Shown piece after piece: positions 15,336-23,012 of a DNA stretch of 64,000 bases (positions are counted from its first letter, which is position 1; every line of letters begins with the position of its first letter). Made by a program: the position numbers and the translations under genes. Source of the DNA: Bacteroides timonensis (GTDB taxonomy: Bacteria > Bacteroidota > Bacteroidia > Bacteroidales > Bacteroidaceae); the NCBI RefSeq assembly GCF_000513195.1, contig NZ_CBVI010000097.1:1-64000 (forward strand), written 5' to 3'. The notes beneath the pieces are model-generated. The model did no database searches. It was not told the origin of the DNA and saw only the letters and a list, made by a program, of their open reading frames with translations.

Positions 15336-16310
15336 TTAACAATATACCATATCCATTTGTGCCATATCCGTCATGCGGCATTCCTTCGGAAAGTCCGGAT
15401 ATTCCGCATAAGGGTCCTCCCTGAGCAGCTCCCGGTCATCCTCGTAATCCTTGTCGAAGTTATACATTGCAGCCTCCTGCACCGTTGCATACTGTGACGG
15501 AGCCGGTTGTTGCATCCAGCGATTGTCCGCCAATTGCGGTTGCGGCACCTGTACCGGTTGATGGAACTGGATGTCTTGCGGTTGTGGAGCAGCCTGCTGA
15601 GGAACCGGTTGCGGTGCAGGTTGCCTATATTGTACGGGCTGTACTTGCGGCTGTGCAACGGGTTGCGGAGCCGGGGCAGGCTGTTCGGGCATGAACATCG
15701 GAACTTGCTCTCCGCTCCGGTATTGTGGCGTCGGGGCTGCCATCGGTTGTGGAGCCGATTGCTGCAAGGATGGCTGTGGAGCAGTTACCGGCGGCTGTAC
15801 CATGTCGAACAGACTTCCCTCGGATGCCTTCTTCTGCACTTCCGCCATTTTTTTGTCAATGTCCGCCTGTTTGTCCGGCTGTGCCAGTACCTTAGCCTGC
15901 CTGAGCCAGGTCAATGCTTCGGAATAATGCTTTCCTGCCGTGGCATCCTCAGCTTTCTTCAGCAGTTTTTCCATCTTTTCCCGTTTTTCACGGGCTTCCT
16001 TGGACTCCTTTTCCACCGTAGGCTTGGAGGTTTTGCTTTGTGAAACCGCCTGCTCTGCCTGCTTCTCGAACGATTCCAGGTTGGTAAGGATACCTTGCAC
16101 TTTCTGTACGGGTGCACCGACAGCCTGCAGGAATCCTGCATCCAGTTCTTCCGGCGTACCGTTCAGGATGAGCGGGACAATGCGTTCGCCGGCCTTTACT
16201 CCCGACCGTCTGGGAACGACGGCAACCGTCAGATTGTCGTTTACCCGTCTGATGTTGATACTCAGGTCTGTGCCTGCCGTAATCATTTGGTTGATTGCTT
16301 GAAAAAACAT
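15336..16310 (-). CDS. PRTRC system protein E
   Basis: A 324-residue protein. The N-terminal 100 residues carry the family signature (MFFQAINQMI, then LTVAVVPRRSG, IVPLILNGTPEELDAGF). Next comes a charged helical section (EKESKEAREKREKMEKLLKK) with a TPR-like helix pair. The last third is a low-complexity Pro/Gln stretch (QPVAQPQVQP-like) and an acidic end. ATG at 16310 is preferred over one nine codons upstream. It starts the PRTRC set. Proline/glutamine tails often vary between elements. Confidence 0.85.
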   Translation of the reverse strand: MFFQAINQMITAGTDLSINIRRVNDNLTVAVVPRRSGVKAGERIVPLILNGTPEELDAGFLQAVGAPVQKVQGILTNLESFEKQAEQAVSQSKTSKPTVEKESKEAREKREKMEKLLKKAEDATAGKHYSEALTWLRQAKVLAQPDKQADIDKKMAEVQKKASEGSLFDMVQPPVTAPQPSLQQSAPQPMAAPTPQYRSGEQVPMFMPEQPAPAPQPVAQPQVQPVQYRQPAPQPVPQQAAPQPQDIQFHQPVQVPQPQLADNRWMQQPAPSQYATVQEAAMYNFDKDYEDDRELLREDPYAEYPDFPKECRMTDMAQMDMVYC

Positions 16311-16329
16311 AATGGTAAAATTTAAAATG

Positions 16330-16539
16330 TTATACATAAGTTTCCTTGAAAAAATCCTTCAGGATTCTCTGCCTGTCCGGATTCGAGGCGATGCCTTTCA
16401 ACGGTTCCAGATAGTAGCCGATACGTCTGGGCCCGTCTGTCGTACAGGGAGGCTGTCTTTTGACAGGTGTTGTCCGGTTTGTGGCAGGCCATGCAGCCGG
16501 CATGACCGGAGCCGAGGATGTAAATGTGTAAGTTCTCAT
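16330..16539 (-). CDS. Small basic protein upstream of PRTRC E, hypothetical
   Basis: A 69-residue frame beginning MRTYTFTSS and ending in a helical basic section (YLEPLKGIASNPDRQRILKDFF). It fits tightly between PRTRC E and the small membrane protein (gaps of about 19 and 18 bp), which supports it being translated. An overlapping frame (16322-16705) covers the same DNA but collides with the next gene. I do not recognise the family. Confidence 0.45.
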   Translation of the reverse strand: MRTYTFTSSAPVMPAAWPATNRTTPVKRQPPCTTDGPRRIGYYLEPLKGIASNPDRQRILKDFFKETYV

Positions 16540-16557
16540 ATCTTCTGCATTTGATGG

Positions 16558-16770
16558 TTATACAAGCATGCCCATGACAATCAGGACAAGGATTGTTTTC
16601 AAGACAAAGGTGAATGTCCTGAAGGCGAGACGGACCAGTGTTCCGGACATAAGGAACAGGACAGACAGGTACACGGGAATGACGCCCTTGCAGTAAAGCA
16701 GGCATATTCCCGTAAGCAGAACCAGTGCGACCACTTGCCTGCAGATGTTTTCGATGAGTTTCAGTTTCAT
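16558..16770 (-). CDS. Small two-span membrane protein, hypothetical
   Basis: A 70-residue protein with two hydrophobic segments, about residues 10-27 (RQVVALVLLTGICLLYCK) and 50-70 (FRTFTFVLKTILVLIVMGML). It leads the PRTRC transcript and follows hairpin element B. Small membrane proteins of this kind are common on conjugative elements; function is unknown. Confidence 0.55.
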   Translation of the reverse strand: MKLKLIENICRQVVALVLLTGICLLYCKGVIPVYLSVLFLMSGTLVRLAFRTFTFVLKTILVLIVMGMLV

Positions 16771-16803
16771 GTCTTTAAATTTTTAAGAATGAATAATCCC
16801 ATC

Positions 16804-16997
16804 GGGATATGTTTTCCCGATTTTATAGGCCTCCGGCCCTTGGATTGCCTTTTTGCGCAAGGCTTGGCAAAAGAAAATACCGCAGCGAAGCGAGGATGAT
16901 TTTCTTTTAGCCGACCAGCCCCTGAAAGGGGCCGCCTTGCGGCAAAAACGAGGCAATCCAAGACCTTTGCCGCTTAAAAGCGGAAAAACGTATCTTG
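16804..16997. repeat. Long hairpin element B with conserved apical core
   Basis: Outer arms pair over about 45 bp with a few bulges, centred on TTGGATTGCC with GGCAATCCAA. Inner arms pair GCAAGGC with GCCTTGC, and TTGGCAAAAGAAAAT with ATTTTCTTTTAGCC. The apex ATACCGCAGCGAAGCGAGG is identical to that of element A. It lies between the leftward topB gene and the PRTRC leader gene, so transcripts from topB would run through it. Confidence 0.75.
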
Positions 16998-17066
16998 TAC
17001 ATATATAAAAAAGAGGCACAGACCCCAGTCTGCACCTCTTCTGTTCCGTACCTTCCGCCCGGCCGT

Positions 17067-18839
17067 CTATATGGAACCATGCGGCTGTCCATCTTCCGAA
17101 AGTTTCCGGAAAATCTCACCGGTAACCTCATTTACCGTTTCCAATACGCCATCCAGAAATTCTTTCTGTGTGAGTTCTCCCTGTTCAATCCGTGCCAGCT
17201 CCGCTTCCCAGCCGGAGGTGAGGGAGGCGTCAGCCACTTTCATTCCGCGTACCGTTTCATATAAAAGAAGACCTTTTGGGGTCGGGATAATGTATTTGCC
17301 CGAATACCGGATATATTTACGCTCCAGAAGCGTACGGATGATATTCGTGCGCGTGGATGCGGTTCCCAGACCGGTCTTGTCCATATAGTCCGCCAGTTCC
17401 TCATCCGTATAAGGGGCAGCGGGCAGCGATTTCCTGTGTATAAGGCTGCATCCCGTTACCGGCAGCTTCTCCTCCCGAAAAAGTTCAGGGGGTACGGGAC
17501 AGAGGTCGTTGTCTTCCGCGACAAGCCGTTCCCTCTGAAAGATACCGAGCCACCCCGCTTCCAGAATACGGTATGTACGGATTCGGAACTTGCGTGCGGC
17601 ACAGACCGCTTCAACCGTCGTATATTCCACCTTGCAGGGCGGCATGAACGTTTCAAGCATCCTGCCGACAACAAGGGTGTAAACCAGCCTTTCCTCCCTG
17701 TCCAGTTCCCCCGGCTGTATGCCGGTGATGACAATGGCATGATGCTCCGCCGTGTCCTGATTTCCGGTTACGCCTTTCCTTGCAGCAAGGTCGATCATAC
17801 CGGCATATTGACGGAATTCCTTGCCGGACAGCAGCTTTTCCATAACCGGAGGCAACATGTCATACACGTCTCCGGGCAGCAGACGGCTGGAAGTGCGCGG
17901 GCAGGAGATCAGTTTTTTCTCATACAGGCTTTGGGTAATTTCCTGCACCCGTATGGCTGTCAGGTTATGGTAACGGTTCGCATCCTTCTGAAGCCCGGTC
18001 AGGTTATAAAGGGCAGGTGCGGTGATTTCCTCAGTCCGGCTGTTGACCGCCGTGATACGGGCATATCCTGCCGCCTTGCAGTCCTCGTAAAGTTCCAGGG
18101 CATCCCGGCGGTTGCAGAAATCTTCCACATGCCGCATCTTTATTATCTTCCCGTTCTTGCAGAGGCTGACGAATACGGGCCAGCTGTCTGCGGGAATGTG
18201 ATTTTCCCTTTCCCTGTACCGTCCGCTTATCGCTGCCAATACAGGGGTCTGTACCCTTCCAAGCGAGTTGTTCCCGAAACCGACCGCCTTGCAGACGGCA
18301 TAGCTCGAATTGACTCCAAGAAGCCAGTCGGCCTTGTTGCGGCTGTCTGCCGCCAAAAACAAGTTGTCGAACAGGCTGCAGGGACGAAGGTTTTCCATTC
18401 CTTTGGCAATGGCTTCGTCCGTCAAGGAGGAGATCCACAGGCGGAGGCAAGGTTTCCTGCATCCCAAAAAACGATAAAGATACCGGAACAGCATTTCCCC
18501 CTCGCGGGAAGCGTCGGTTGCCGTAACAATGGTGTCACACGCATCGAACACCCCGGCTATCACCTTCAACTGGAGCACCGCATTGATGTCGGGATTCCAT
18601 CCCGTGTCCGTCTTTACATGCCGTACCGTCAGAAAAGGAGGCGGCAGCAGGGGGAAGTTCTCCCGCTCCACCCATGCCGTACCGGTATCTTTCGGCATCG
18701 CCAGGGAAAGCATGTTGCCGTATGTCCATGTTACCATGTATCCGTTTCCGCTCATATATCCGTTCTCTTTTCTGTCAGCTCCCAAAACCCTTGCTATCTC
18801 TCTGCCCACATTGGGCTTGTCAGTCACTATCGCTATCAT
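17067..18839 (-). CDS. topB: Type IA topoisomerase III homologue with altered catalytic residue
   Basis: A 590-residue TopB-like protein. The toprim domain has the TDASREGEM acidic motif. The central domains carry NKADWLLGVNSSYAV and GRVQTPVL, as in type IA enzymes. These normally use a Tyr in a Y-P-R-T-D/S-S motif; here the codon is TGC, giving ISCPRTSS with Cys at position 313. The first toprim Glu (usually in EKPS) is Asp 7. DNA cleavage is therefore doubtful. CTnDOT Exc is a related ICE topoisomerase; from memory, its topoisomerase activity was reported as dispensable for excision. ATG at 18839 is preferred over 18881. Confidence 0.85.
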   Translation of the reverse strand: MIAIVTDKPNVGREIARVLGADRKENGYMSGNGYMVTWTYGNMLSLAMPKDTGTAWVERENFPLLPPPFLTVRHVKTDTGWNPDINAVLQLKVIAGVFDACDTIVTATDASREGEMLFRYLYRFLGCRKPCLRLWISSLTDEAIAKGMENLRPCSLFDNLFLAADSRNKADWLLGVNSSYAVCKAVGFGNNSLGRVQTPVLAAISGRYRERENHIPADSWPVFVSLCKNGKIIKMRHVEDFCNRRDALELYEDCKAAGYARITAVNSRTEEITAPALYNLTGLQKDANRYHNLTAIRVQEITQSLYEKKLISCPRTSSRLLPGDVYDMLPPVMEKLLSGKEFRQYAGMIDLAARKGVTGNQDTAEHHAIVITGIQPGELDREERLVYTLVVGRMLETFMPPCKVEYTTVEAVCAARKFRIRTYRILEAGWLGIFQRERLVAEDNDLCPVPPELFREEKLPVTGCSLIHRKSLPAAPYTDEELADYMDKTGLGTASTRTNIIRTLLERKYIRYSGKYIIPTPKGLLLYETVRGMKVADASLTSGWEAELARIEQGELTQKEFLDGVLETVNEVTGEIFRKLSEDGQPHGSI

Positions 18840-18911
18840 ATTCTTTTTCCTTTTGATGTTCCGTACCGTCAGGAACGGCACGGAACGTGAGTTATACTTA
18901 TTGTTTCCCGG

Positions 18912-19187
18912 TCAAACTGCCGCCTCCTCCTTCTGACGGAGACCGTTTATTTCCATAACCGGTCTGCCGTTGCCGTCGGGTACCAGCTTCAGCGTGGCAT
19001 CCATTGTCAGGCTGAGGACCGAAATATGGAGTTTCAGCGGAACGATGCCCGTTTCCTTTCCTTGCAGCAACAGTTCCATGTTGCCTTCCGCTTCCAGTTG
19101 TTTCTTACTGATACCTGCGGCCTTCAGACCGTCCCAGTCGATATCTTCCGTCTTATAAATATGACGGGTATTCTGATCCGTATTCAT
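18912..19187 (-). CDS. Small DUF4099-domain protein
   Basis: A 91-residue protein consisting of one DUF4099-like domain (IDWDGLKAAGISKKQLEAEG, then LLLQGKETGIVPLKLHIS and LKLVPDGNGRP). The same domain appears in the middle of the next gene upstream (NWEELEKVGISKASLEQQG), so this is a stand-alone paralogue, probably made by duplication within the operon. It lies between the DUF3945 gene and topB. Function is unknown; such proteins are regular neighbours of topB on Bacteroides elements. Confidence 0.7.
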   Translation of the reverse strand: MNTDQNTRHIYKTEDIDWDGLKAAGISKKQLEAEGNMELLLQGKETGIVPLKLHISVLSLTMDATLKLVPDGNGRPVMEINGLRQKEEAAV

Positions 19188-19239
19188 ACGATTCGTTTTT
19201 TAGGTTTGTATGATTGATTCTGTTTCTCTCCGGGCAGGT

Positions 19240-21078
19240 CTATACTGCCTGCGATGCACCCTTCTTCTGCTCCTGCTGCTGTCCCTGTGCGGTCTCCGTC
19301 TGTGCGGCACGGCGGGAAGTGTCCCTGCGGATGTCCGGATTTTCCTGAAAATACTGCAACTGCCCGGAATAGGGATTGACTTTCAGGTAGGAACTGAAGG
19401 TCTGCCCGTTGTTTTTCAGCCCTTCGACAAGCAAAGTCTTGCCATCCTGGAGGTTCGCTTTTTCCTGTGCCGTGAACACGTGCCCGTAAACCTCCGCCGG
19501 AATACGCGGTGCCTGCTGCTCGTTGAATCCGTTCGGCGTGCGTGAATACATCGTCCTGCCGGTATTCATATCCAGCTTGACGAACGAGGAGAATTCCTCC
19601 CCGTTGCGCCCGATCATGTTTTCCAGATAGACCGGCTGTCCCTTGCGCAGGGTTTCCCTGTCTTCGGCAGTCAGCTGCACGTTGCAGATTTCCTTTGGAA
19701 TATAAATCTCTCCGGTTTCCGGATTGTGCCGCGTGTAGTTCGGGCGCCCCGTAACCTTGTCTATCGTTACAAAGGACGAGAAGGTGTCATTCCTGTTCCT
19801 GAACTTCATGTCCTCCACCAGGATGGTATGTCCTTCGCTGAGCATTTTTATCTGGGTGGGCGAGAGAGGCACGCCTCCGATGGAACGTTCGTTGAAAATC
19901 TGGTTTTTCGGAAAGATGAATTCCAGTCCCCTGCGCTCGGCACTGTACTGGAGTGTGGCATCGAATTCCTTGCCTGCTTTGGAAGTCATACCCTCCACTT
20001 TGACAGGCTGTCCCTCCTTCAGCAGCCTGATCTCCTCTGCGGTAAGTTTGACCCCGCTCACTTCCTGCGGGATGTAAACGTGCTCCTGACGGACGGCAAC
20101 CAGCTCGTTGGTGCTCTTGTCGATGGAAATCAGACAGGGGGTATATTCACTGCCGCGCAGGTTGAGTTCCGCCACACGCCCCATGTTGCCGGTCTCACGC
20201 AGGTTCTTCTTGTCCTCCTCGTTAAAGTTAAACCCGAAATAAGGACGTTCCAACTGCGGTTCCTTGCGTATGCCGTGAATGGCCAGTCCCACCTGTCCGT
20301 CCTGTTGCGGGATGAGTGAGAGCCTTGCATCCAGTTTGGCTGTCAGCAAACCGGAAAGATGGATGGTCAGGGGCACCAGTTTGTTGGTCTTGTAGCCCTT
20401 CAGCATGGAATCAAGGAGTCCCTGCTGTTCCAGCGAAGCCTTTGAGATTCCGACCTTTTCCAACTCCTCCCAGTTGACCATGTTCTCATTATACCGGTAA
20501 CGCGGTCCTTGCGACTCCTGCGCTGCCTGTTGAGCCTGGGGCTGCTGCTGTTGCTGTGCCGCCTGCTGTACTTCGCTCTGTTGCAGGGGTTCCTGCGGTT
20601 GTGTCTCTTTGTCTGCCATAGCTGTTTTTTCTTTTTGGTTTACACTTTGTTCCTTCTTGTTTTCTCTCGGACGGATTTCGTAGCGTTTGAGGAACTCTTT
20701 CACCGCATCCGTCTGCTTTCCCTCCGACAAATCCCTGATGGCCTGCTTGTTCACCTTGTAGTCGTGGTAGGTCATGCGGAGCAGGCGGAAATGGGTAGGT
20801 TCCTTGAGCTGGCTCCAAAAATTCTTGATGAAGTTTTCGAGAATACTTGAATTCTTGTCGAATTTCAGGAATGAGTTTTCATTCTTCTCGTCCGCCGGAA
20901 CCGTCTTCGCTTTTCCGTCCTTGTCAATTTCACTGACAGCCTGTACTCCGAATTTCGGATCGTTCTTGTTATGAACCAGCATCAATTCCGTAATCTGTTC
21001 CACTGGAAGAGCATCACTTCCGGCCTTCGGTTTCCGGGTCCGTTTGGGCTTTTCGTTCGGGGTCTTTTCTTGTGCCAT
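19240..21078 (-). CDS. DUF4099/DUF3945 repeat protein
   Basis: A 612-residue soluble protein. The N-terminus is basic (KPKRTRKPKAG), followed by a helical section and a Gln-rich linker. A DUF4099 domain follows at about residues 200-275. Four repeats of the DUF3945 type then occur, each about 60 residues (pattern LTAEE..LLKEGQPV.VEGM, then F-x-S/A-x-hydrophobic), ending with another Gln-rich tail. It opens the leftward operon that includes topB. ATG at 21078 is supported by a -7 box (TACCTTTG, 21118-21125) that excludes the longer TTG start. Iteron locus 3 lies just upstream. Confidence 0.8.
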   Translation of the reverse strand: MAQEKTPNEKPKRTRKPKAGSDALPVEQITELMLVHNKNDPKFGVQAVSEIDKDGKAKTVPADEKNENSFLKFDKNSSILENFIKNFWSQLKEPTHFRLLRMTYHDYKVNKQAIRDLSEGKQTDAVKEFLKRYEIRPRENKKEQSVNQKEKTAMADKETQPQEPLQQSEVQQAAQQQQQPQAQQAAQESQGPRYRYNENMVNWEELEKVGISKASLEQQGLLDSMLKGYKTNKLVPLTIHLSGLLTAKLDARLSLIPQQDGQVGLAIHGIRKEPQLERPYFGFNFNEEDKKNLRETGNMGRVAELNLRGSEYTPCLISIDKSTNELVAVRQEHVYIPQEVSGVKLTAEEIRLLKEGQPVKVEGMTSKAGKEFDATLQYSAERRGLEFIFPKNQIFNERSIGGVPLSPTQIKMLSEGHTILVEDMKFRNRNDTFSSFVTIDKVTGRPNYTRHNPETGEIYIPKEICNVQLTAEDRETLRKGQPVYLENMIGRNGEEFSSFVKLDMNTGRTMYSRTPNGFNEQQAPRIPAEVYGHVFTAQEKANLQDGKTLLVEGLKNNGQTFSSYLKVNPYSGQLQYFQENPDIRRDTSRRAAQTETAQGQQQEQKKGASQAV

Positions 21079-21117
21079 ACCTTTTCTTTTAGGGGTTAAT
21101 GAATTGCTTTGACGCTT

Positions 21118-21125
21118 CAAAGGTA
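21118..21125 (-). promoter_or_regulatory. -7 promoter box for the DUF3945-topB operon
   Basis: TACCTTTG on the minus strand matches TAnnTTTG, 40 bp before the ATG at 21078. Iteron locus 3 begins 36 bp further upstream, next to where the -33 element would be. Confidence 0.6.
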
Positions 21126-21161
21126 TGGGGTATTTTCAAATAATATGCTGATTTTCAAAAA

Positions 21162-21201
21162 GGTGTCATCAGATGTCATCAAATGTCGTCAGATGTCATA
21201 A
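21162..21201 (+). repeat. Four contiguous 10-bp iterons, locus 3
   Basis: Abutting units GGTGTCATCA, GATGTCATCA, AATGTCGTCA and GATGTCATAA. Relative to the adjacent gene (leftward), the iterons point away, as they do at loci 1 and 2 relative to the toprim gene and the HTH pair. The fixed number (four) and unit length (10 bp) at three loci mark them as binding arrays of one protein. Confidence 0.8.
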
Positions 21202-21512
21202 ACATGACTGTTTCCAACGGCTAAACCGTGAACGGAGAAGAAGGGAAGTGAATAAACGGAAAGAGAGAAGATACGTGAGGCAGAAGGGAAAAAGCCTGCG
21301 CATCCGACACTAGAAAAAGAGCAGGCGGGCAGGCAAGACAAAACCATGCAGAACAGAGGGAGCTGAAGCCCCCTGTCTTCTCATGCCTTCCGCTTTTTTA
21401 CAGCAAGACTTTCATAAGACCTGTATTCCGGCTGGATATGTGGAATTTCATGGATTATGAAACACGGCCTCTTCAAGCAGCCCATATCCTTTATCCATGC
21501 GTCACGTCGGTC
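21202..21512. other. Intergenic stretch without a recognisable gene
   Basis: Purine-rich sequence between iteron locus 3 and hairpin element C. It includes a short imperfect hairpin near 21354-21377 (ACAG.GGG.GC with GC.CCC.TGT). A 155-codon plus-strand frame crosses this area but runs through element C and into rteB antisense, so I do not call it. Confidence 0.4.
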
Positions 21513-21678
21513 GCAGTTTGCCCCTGTAATCGTTTTTCAAATCGAATCTGGATTGCCGCCGCATTCTTTTTCGTGAAAATTTTCCACGGCGAAGCCGCAA
21601 GGAAAATTTCCACGAAAAGATTCGGCAAATGCGGCCGGCAAGACAAATTCGATTTTCCTTTGATGAGGGGGAAAACTG
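21513..21678. repeat. Long hairpin element C
   Basis: Outer arms pair over about 50 bp (GCAGTTT.CCCC at the left with GGGG.AAACTG at the right; AATCGAAT with ATTCGATT; GCCGCATT with AATGCGGC). Inner arms pair TTTTCGTGAAAATTTTCC with GGAAAATTTCCACGAAAA. The apex CACGGCGAAGCCGCAAGG matches the apex of elements A and B in layout (GCGAAGC core). It lies just downstream of the leftward rteB gene. Confidence 0.75.
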
Positions 21679-21692
21679 TATCGCAAACAAAC

Positions 21693-23012
21693 CTATCTGG
21701 AAATCCCGTGCAGGCTCATTCTCTTGTAAAGGGTCGGGCGGCTGATTCCCAACAAGGCCGCTGCCTGTGTCAGGTTCCCTTTAGAGATGGAAAGAGCCGT
21801 CTTGATCTGTTCTATGTTTCTTCTTTCATCTTTCTGCAAACACTTGTCTATCTTCTCTTTCCCCATGGGGTCAGAAACGGGCTCTCCCGTATATTGGAGC
21901 CGTAAGGAATTGGGGGTAATCAGTTTTCCTTTGCATATCAATACCGCCGCATGAATGACCTGTTTCAGTTCCCGTACATTTCCCGGCCAACTGTATCCCA
22001 GCAGCATCTTCTTTGCCGGTTCGTCAAAATCCAAGACCTCTTTCCGGAGCAACCCGCAAGATTGCTCCCGGAAAAAATCCGCCAAAGGAAGTATGTCCTC
22101 CAGGCAATTATGCAATGCAGGTACGGTGATGGTAAAATCCTGAAAGCGATAAAGCAGGTCCTTCCGGAAACGCTTTTCCGCAACAGCCTCCTGCAAATCC
22201 TCATTGGTAGCCGCAATGATGCGCACATCCATCAGCCTGTCCCGTTGTCCGCCTACCGGACGATACCGCCGTTCCTCCATGGCACGCAACAGCATCCGCT
22301 GCGTTTCTATCGAAAGGTTCTCCACCTCATCCATGAACAGGGTGCCTCCCTGCGCTTCCTGAAAATATCCTGCCTTTTCCTCTGTGGCTCCGGTAAACGC
22401 CCCCTTGACATGACCGAAAAAGGCGGAAGGTGCCAGCTCTTTGGACAAACTGCCGCAATCGACCGTTATATACGGCTTGCCGGATCTGAGGCTCTGCCTG
22501 TGAATCTTTTTTGCCAGGTGTTCCTTTCCCGTTCCGGTGCTTCCCAATATCAGTACCGTCATATCCGTCGGCGCTACCATGTGAATGTACCGGTTCAACT
22601 CGCAAAAAGGGGTGCTTTTGCGTTCATAGATTACCTTGGTGAAAGCCTCGTTCACCGTCCTTATTTTTTTGATGACGGGCAGCAGCCTGGTTTCAACCAG
22701 CGGTTTGAGGATATAATCTTCCGCACCCAGCTTCATGGTATGAACTGCGGAATGTATCTCTTCATAATTAGTCATCATGATGAACGGGTGCATATAGCCG
22801 TTCTCCCTCATCCACTGCAACAGCGTGGTACTTTCCCCGTCAGGCAATCTTAAATCCGCCAATACGATGTCATCCTCACGGACGGATGTCCCAATGACCT
22901 TCTTAGCCTGTGCCAGCCTGTAAGTCCTTACAGTATCCAAATCCGCCTTCTGCAAAAAATTGCAGATATAATTACAGAACAAGACATTGTCCTCAACAAC
23001 AATTACTCTCAT
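21693..23012 (-). CDS. rteB: Sigma-54-dependent response regulator RteB
   Basis: A 439-residue NtrC-type activator. The receiver domain (1-120) has the phospho-acceptor Asp 53 in VLADLRLPDG. The AAA+ domain has Walker A GSTGTGKE (157-164) and GAFTGA (204-209), the loop that contacts sigma-54. A Fis-type HTH is at the C-terminus (NLTQAAALLGISRPTLYKRM). In tetracycline-inducible elements such as CTnDOT, RteB activates rteC and so excision and transfer. Its start overlaps the rteA end by 20 bp, so the two are coupled. No sigma-54 promoter could be identified by eye in this window. Confidence 0.9.
   Translation of the reverse strand: MRVIVVEDNVLFCNYICNFLQKADLDTVRTYRLAQAKKVIGTSVREDDIVLADLRLPDGESTTLLQWMRENGYMHPFIMMTNYEEIHSAVHTMKLGAEDYILKPLVETRLLPVIKKIRTVNEAFTKVIYERKSTPFCELNRYIHMVAPTDMTVLILGSTGTGKEHLAKKIHRQSLRSGKPYITVDCGSLSKELAPSAFFGHVKGAFTGATEEKAGYFQEAQGGTLFMDEVENLSIETQRMLLRAMEERRYRPVGGQRDRLMDVRIIAATNEDLQEAVAEKRFRKDLLYRFQDFTITVPALHNCLEDILPLADFFREQSCGLLRKEVLDFDEPAKKMLLGYSWPGNVRELKQVIHAAVLICKGKLITPNSLRLQYTGEPVSDPMGKEKIDKCLQKDERRNIEQIKTALSISKGNLTQAAALLGISRPTLYKRMSLHGISR

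Noticed and set aside
16322..16705. 127-codon minus-strand frame
   Set aside because: It overlaps two better frames (16330-16539 and 16558-16770) that fit end to end in the operon, and its Cys/His-rich text appears to be a frame shadow.
18480..18540. Loss of the second toprim Asp (TDAS instead of TDAD) in TopB
   Set aside because: Many topoisomerase III proteins have Gly or Ser at this place, so it is not evidence of inactivation, unlike the Tyr to Cys change.
17436..18890. 484-codon open frame on the plus strand
   Set aside because: It is the exact antisense of topB, whose domains and motifs are clear; the plus-strand product has no recognisable features.
21438..21905. 155-codon plus-strand frame behind the DUF3945 operon
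   Set aside because: It runs through hairpin element C and into rteB antisense; its sequence has no protein-like pattern.
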